Source: Cryptomeria japonica
Taxonomy: Eukaryota; Streptophyta; Pinopsida; Cupressales; Cupressaceae
Reading direction: 5' to 3'
Length of the DNA: 20,000 nt
NCBI RefSeq assembly: GCF_030272615.1
Contig: NW_026729355.1
Location: 52,501-72,500, forward strand
This document shows positions 16,761-20,000 of this stretch, piece after piece. Both the position numbers and the translations under genes were made by a program. The number at the start of each line of letters is the position of its first letter. Positions within the stretch are counted from its first letter, which is position 1. Below the pieces are notes generated by a model. That model saw only the letters and a program-made list of their open reading frames with translations. It did not search any database and had not been told where the DNA came from.

Positions 16761-17188
16761 TTGAGCCCTTCCTGGTGCGCAGCCCAGGCAAGTTGTGCGC
16801 ACCAAGGTGCCCACCCTGGCGGAGGTGCGCGCCCGGGGCAAACCGGGCTCCGACTTCGTGCACTGCATGGTGCCCACCAAGGCGCGCAACCCAGCCAAGG
16901 TGCCCACCGCAGCGAAGGTGCACGCGAGGTGCGCACCCGAGGTGCACACCCGGGGCAAACCGAGCTCCGACTTCGTGCACGCCGCACCTTGGAGCACACT
17001 TCAGAGCGCTCCTTGGTGCGCACCAGGGCGCGCAACCCAGCCAAGGTGCTCACCCCGGCGAAGGTGCACGCGAGGTGCGCACCCGGGGCAAGCCGGGCTC
17101 GGACTTCGTGCACGCCGCACCTTGGAGCACACATCGGAGCGCTCCCGGGTTCGCACCAGCATTGCGCACCTTTGATGCGCTGCCTTCA

Positions 17189-17275
17189 CTAATTTCCAGA
17201 AAAGGCAAAAAAAAAAAAAAAACGAGATTTTAAAATTTCCGTTTTGAAAGATAGTGAAAAAAACGGAACGCGGGT
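17189..17275. repeat. A-rich module, copy 7, with 16-base A run
   Basis: AATTTCCAGAAAAGGC at 17191 is followed by 16 A (17207-17222), the longest in the family. The stem TTCCGTTTT/AAAACGGAA is intact. Confidence 0.88.
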
Positions 17276-17327
17276 GCCATCTTGAGCCCGCCCTGGTGTG
17301 CAGCCCAGGCAAGTTGTGCGCACCAAG

Positions 17328-17849
17328 GCACCCACCCTGGCCAAGGTGGGTCACGGGGTGGGTCCTAGGGTGGGTAACGGGGTGGGTACTAAGGTGCGTG
17401 CCAAGGTGGGTCATGGGGTGGGTGCCAAGGTGGGCACCAGGGTGGGTGTGCACCAACCCTAGCCAGGGTAGGTCACGGGGTGGTTGTCGGGGTGGGCGTC
17501 AAGGAGCCAAGGTGGGTGGCAAGTAGCCAAGTTGCGTGCCAAGGTGGGTGTCGGGGTGGGTGCCAAGGATCCAAGGTGGGTGCCAAGGAACCAAGGTGGG
17601 TGTCTGGGTGGGTGCCGAGGTGGGAGCCAGGGTGGGTCCCAAGGTGAGTGCAAAGGTGGGTGCCAGGGTCAAGGTGAGTGCCAATGTGGGTTCCAAGGTG
17701 CCAGGGTCAGGGTGAGTGCCAATGTGGGTTCAAAGGTGCTAAGTTGGGTGCGAGGTTGGGTGCGAGGGTGGGTGGGTGCCAAGGTGTGCTAGGTGGAAGC
17801 CCGGGTGGGTCGGCATCCCATGGGTGTCGAGTTGGGTGCCTGATGGGTG
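17328..17849. repeat. G-rich minisatellite inside 6-kb unit 2
   Basis: Copy of 11294-11815, with one substitution seen (G at 17379). Confidence 0.9.
17355..17386 (+). other. Canonical G-quadruplex motif, unit 2
   Basis: Same six G runs as at 11321-11352. The A to G change at 17379 lengthens the fifth run to four G and shortens the loop to TAAC, so the motif is slightly stronger in this copy. Confidence 0.8.
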
Positions 17850-18194
17850 CTTCTTGTCAAGTTTTAGTCGTCGGGACTCATTTCGAGCCTTAGAGGTCGT
17901 TTCTTGTCCGGTTGCCCTGTCTTCGACCTGGGAACCCAATTTTGGTCCTCGGGTCCCATTTTTTTTTGTCTCGCATCCCACTTTTGGCCTGTGGCCTTTT
18001 CGGGGTCGATTCTCGTTTTGGGCATCAGAGCATGTTTCTTCTCCTAAAACCCAATATTTGTTTATTAAGTCTCGGAACACATTTTTGTTCTCGTGGACCC
18101 ATCATGGGTCTTGGAACGCATTTGTGGTCCTTGGGTCCCATTTTGCATCCCGAAACTTGTGTTTTGGTGCTTGATCCCTATTTTGGGTGCCCAC
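17850..18194. other. T-rich low-copy stretch upstream of the 5S gene, unit 2
   Basis: Copy of 11816-12160; I saw no differences. No gene is called. Confidence 0.6.
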
Positions 18195-18582
18195 CTTGCA
18201 CCAAGTGCGCACCCGGGGCAAACCGAGCGCCTTGGTGCACCGGGGCAAGATCGAGCGTGCACCCGAGGCGCCCCGAACATGCACCAAGGTGCACTCGGCC
18301 CACATGTGAGCGCAGGTCGTTGCGCCCGAGGTGGTGTGTGGGCACCGCGTTGCAGACGGGACACTGCACGCACACGACGCCCCGTCCAGGTGCACGCACG
18401 TAGGCCGGGCCGGGTGCACACCCGACGCCCTAGCAAGGTGCGCGCACCCGGGCAGGGCTCACACTTGGCGAACGGGGCGCACTTCGCGAGGGAGGGTGTG
18501 CACCTCGACGGGGGTGGGTGGCCGGGGTGGATTCGCACGTGGGTCGCGGTTTGCTAAGTACACACTGCGACAAGCTCATAAC
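18195..18582. other. GC-rich 5S upstream spacer, unit 2
   Basis: Copy of 12161-12548, including TAAGTACA at about -28 and the C at -1. Confidence 0.6.
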
Positions 18583-18701
18583 GGGTGCGATCATACCAGC
18601 GTTAGTGCACCGGATCCCATCAGAACTCCGCAGTTAAGCGCGCTTGGGCCGGAGTAGTACTGGGATGGGTGACCTCCCGGGAAGTCCCGGTGTTGCACCC
18701 T
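18583..18701 (+). rRNA. 5S ribosomal RNA, copy 2
   Basis: Identical to copy 1 across the gene, same strand, 6,034 bp away. Starts GGGTGCGATCATACC and ends GTGTTGCACCC plus T. Box A, the intermediate element and box C are intact. It has the better terminator of the two, so if only one is expressed, this copy has the more usual 3' end. Both look like functional genes. Confidence 0.97.
18632..18679 (+). promoter_or_regulatory. 5S internal control region, copy 2
   Basis: Box A at +50 (AGTTAAGCGCGCTTGG), intermediate element and box C (GGGATGGGTGACC), same as copy 1. Confidence 0.8.
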
Positions 18702-18706
18702 TTTTT
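18701..18706 (+). terminator. Pol III terminator, copy 2 (six T)
   Basis: An uninterrupted run of six T directly follows GCACCC. A further TTTTT lies at 18709-18713. Confidence 0.85.
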
Positions 18707-18713
18707 AGTTTTT

Positions 18714-19164
18714 CGCCGGGCGTCGCAATGCTATTTGAATAAACCTTTTGCCCGTTTGCGTTCTCGTCGGGGCCGGGCCGGGCCGGGGTGCGCTGCCCGC
18801 ACTACCGCGCGCGCGGGGGGCGACACCGAGCGCGCACCCGAGGCGCCCCGAGCACACAGGCCACGGTGCAACCCGGGCGTTGTGCGCGCACCCCGGTGCG
18901 CCCGAGGTGCTGCGCGCGCACCCAGGTGAAATCGGTGTGCACCTCGGCCAGTGCGCGCTCGGTCGAGTCGCGCACGTTGGCCAAGGTGCACGGTGATGTT
19001 TCTTACTCTAAGGTTCCGCACCAGACGCCCGGGACAGGTGAGCGAAGCTGGGCGGGGCCGGGTGCGCGGCCGGGGCAGGTGCACGCAGCTAGAGAGAGCT
19101 TTGGAGCACACCAGAGGTGCGCACCTTGGAGCACACTTCGGAGCGCACCAATGATGCGCTCCAT
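18714..19164. other. GC-rich 5S downstream spacer, unit 2
   Basis: Copy of 12680-13129 with one extra G in the G run near 18819 and an A at 19091. Confidence 0.6.
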
Positions 19165-19250
19165 TCAAAAGTTTCCTGAAAAGGCAAAAAAAGTTGAGAT
19201 TATAGAATTTCCCACTTGAGAGATTGTAAAAAAAAAAAATTTAAAATGAA
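19165..19250. repeat. A-rich module, unit 2 equivalent of copy 1
   Basis: Copy of 13130-13215, no differences noticed. Confidence 0.75.
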
Positions 19251-19895
19251 GGAAACGCGGGTGCCAAGGTGTGCGCGCCCGGGTGCGCAGCCCAGCCAAG
19301 GTGTGCGCACCAAGGCGCCCACCCTGGCGAAGGTGCACGCAAGGTGCGCACCCGAGGCAAACCGGACAATTAACCCAACTTTCGACTTCGCGCGCACCTG
19401 CGCACCTTGGAGCGCACTTCGGAGCGCTCCTTGGTGCGCACCAATCTTGGGCACCTCGGAGTGCACCATGGCGCCCACCAAGGTGCGCACCCGGGGCAAA
19501 CCGAGCTCCGACTTCGTGCGCACCTTGGAGCGCACGAAAGGTGCGCACCATGGCGCCCACCAAGGTGCGCAGCCCAGCCAAGGCGTGCGCATCAAGGTGC
19601 GCACCCTGGCGAAGGTGCGCACCCGGGGCAAACCGAGCTCCGACTTCGTGCGCACCTTGGAGCGCACAAAGGGTGCGCAACCCAGCCAAGGTGTGCGCAC
19701 CCCGGGCAAACCGAGCTCCGAATCGTGCGCACCTTGGAGCACACTTCGGAGCCCTCCTTGGTGCGCACCGATGTTGCGCACCTCGGAGCGCACCCGGGGA
19801 AAACAATGCAATTAACCCGACTTTCGACTTCGTGGGCACCTCGGAGCGCTCTCGGGTTCGCACCTCGGAGCACACCGAGGTGCGCACCTTTGATG
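19251..19895. repeat. GC-rich short repeats, left block, unit 2
   Basis: Copy of 13216-13860 with G at 19434 in place of T, which restores a GGTGCGCACC palindrome that copy 1 has lost. Confidence 0.85.
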
Positions 19896-19941
19896 CGCTG
19901 CCTTCACCAATTTCCAGAAAAGGCAAGAAAACATTGAGAAG
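19896..19941. repeat. A-rich module, unit 2 equivalent of copy 2 (truncated)
   Basis: Copy of 13861-13905. GC-rich repeats of the 13906 type follow to the window end. Confidence 0.75.
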
Positions 19942-20000
19942 GTGTGCGCACCGAGGTGCCCACCCTGGCGAAGGTGCACGCGAGGTGCGCACCCGGGGCA

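Larger units (their letters stand above)
11294..17327. repeat. 6,034-bp 5S-containing unit, copy 1
   Basis: Sequence from 11294 matches that from 17328 for as far as the window reaches (11294-13965 against 17328-20000). I noticed only five differences: A/G at 11345/17379, C/T at 12670/18704, five versus six G near 12785/18819, G/A at 13056/19091 and T/G at 13399/19434. The offset is 6,034 bp, then 6,035 after the one-base insertion. In order the unit contains a G-rich minisatellite, a T-rich low-copy stretch, GC-rich spacer, the 5S gene, GC-rich spacer, and composite GC-rich repeats with A-rich modules. Confidence 0.95.
15437..17327. repeat. Composite long repeat (about 355-514 bp) with A-rich and GC-rich halves
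   Basis: A-rich modules at 15358, 15852, 16322, 16677 and 17191 set the steps at 494, 470, 355 and 514 bp. Between them lie GGTGCCATCTTGAGCCCGCC, CTGGTGCGCAGCCCAGG, GCCCACCCTGGCGAAGG, the GGGGCAAACCGGGCTCCGAC block and a closing GTGCGCACCTTTGATGCGCT. The last copy is cut at 17328 by the start of the second 6-kb unit. No gene is supported. Confidence 0.88.
17328..20000. repeat. 6,034-bp 5S-containing unit, copy 2 (cut by window end)
   Basis: Begins at the right arm of the palindrome (CACCCACCCTGG at 17329) joined to GTGCGCACCAAGG of the composite repeat. It continues almost without change to the window end, which corresponds to 13965 of copy 1. Nothing in the window shows whether a third copy follows. 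Confidence 0.95.

Overview
The window holds no protein-coding gene that I can support. It is eukaryotic repeat-dense spacer DNA built around two copies of a plant-type 5S rRNA gene (12549-12667 and 18583-18701, + strand). The 5S sequence is of the land-plant type. From memory of the family it is most like gymnosperm or other non-angiosperm copies, but I could not run a comparison, so the species is open. Long GC-rich open frames on both strands are by-products of the repeats.

Layout from left to right. 1-700: decayed repeat copies. 700-5393: about 25 head-to-tail copies of a 188-bp repeat. 5394-6716: three long units (440-490 bp), each with a CTATATAAG core and a nearby inverted repeat. 6717-7127: short repeats. 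7128-8267: 311-bp units with the same core. 8268-8850: an array of near-palindromes spaced 38/52 bp. 8851-9900: 157-bp units with the core. 9901-10060: short inverted repeats. 10061-11293: G-rich minisatellite on the GGTGGGTG theme. 11294-17327: a 6,034-bp unit with G-rich DNA, a low-copy stretch, the 5S gene, and GC-rich and A-rich repeats. 17328-20000: the start of a second, nearly identical unit with its own 5S gene.

Interpretation. Read on the minus strand, the 13 copies of the core give TATATAGGGGAGG, which matches the plant RNA polymerase I initiation motif (TATATA followed by a G run). With a 5S gene beside them, the simplest reading is a very long 35S rDNA intergenic spacer of the linked (L-type) kind. 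A series of spacer or gene promoters would fire leftward, the 188-bp array would lie in the transcribed leader or spacer, and the 5S genes would run the opposite way. The 18S gene would lie beyond the left edge and is not seen, so this is inference.

The strongest new observations are: a hairpin just downstream of the presumed start site in most promoter units, with a compensatory base pair change; a 31-bp inverted repeat at the leftmost promoter that persists in decayed form in the next two; the 188-bp repeat as a condensed derivative of the long promoter unit; a 6,034-bp duplication whose edge falls on the dyad of a perfect 24-bp palindrome; and repeated outgrowth of the palindrome GGTGCGCACC from one site in the promoter units.
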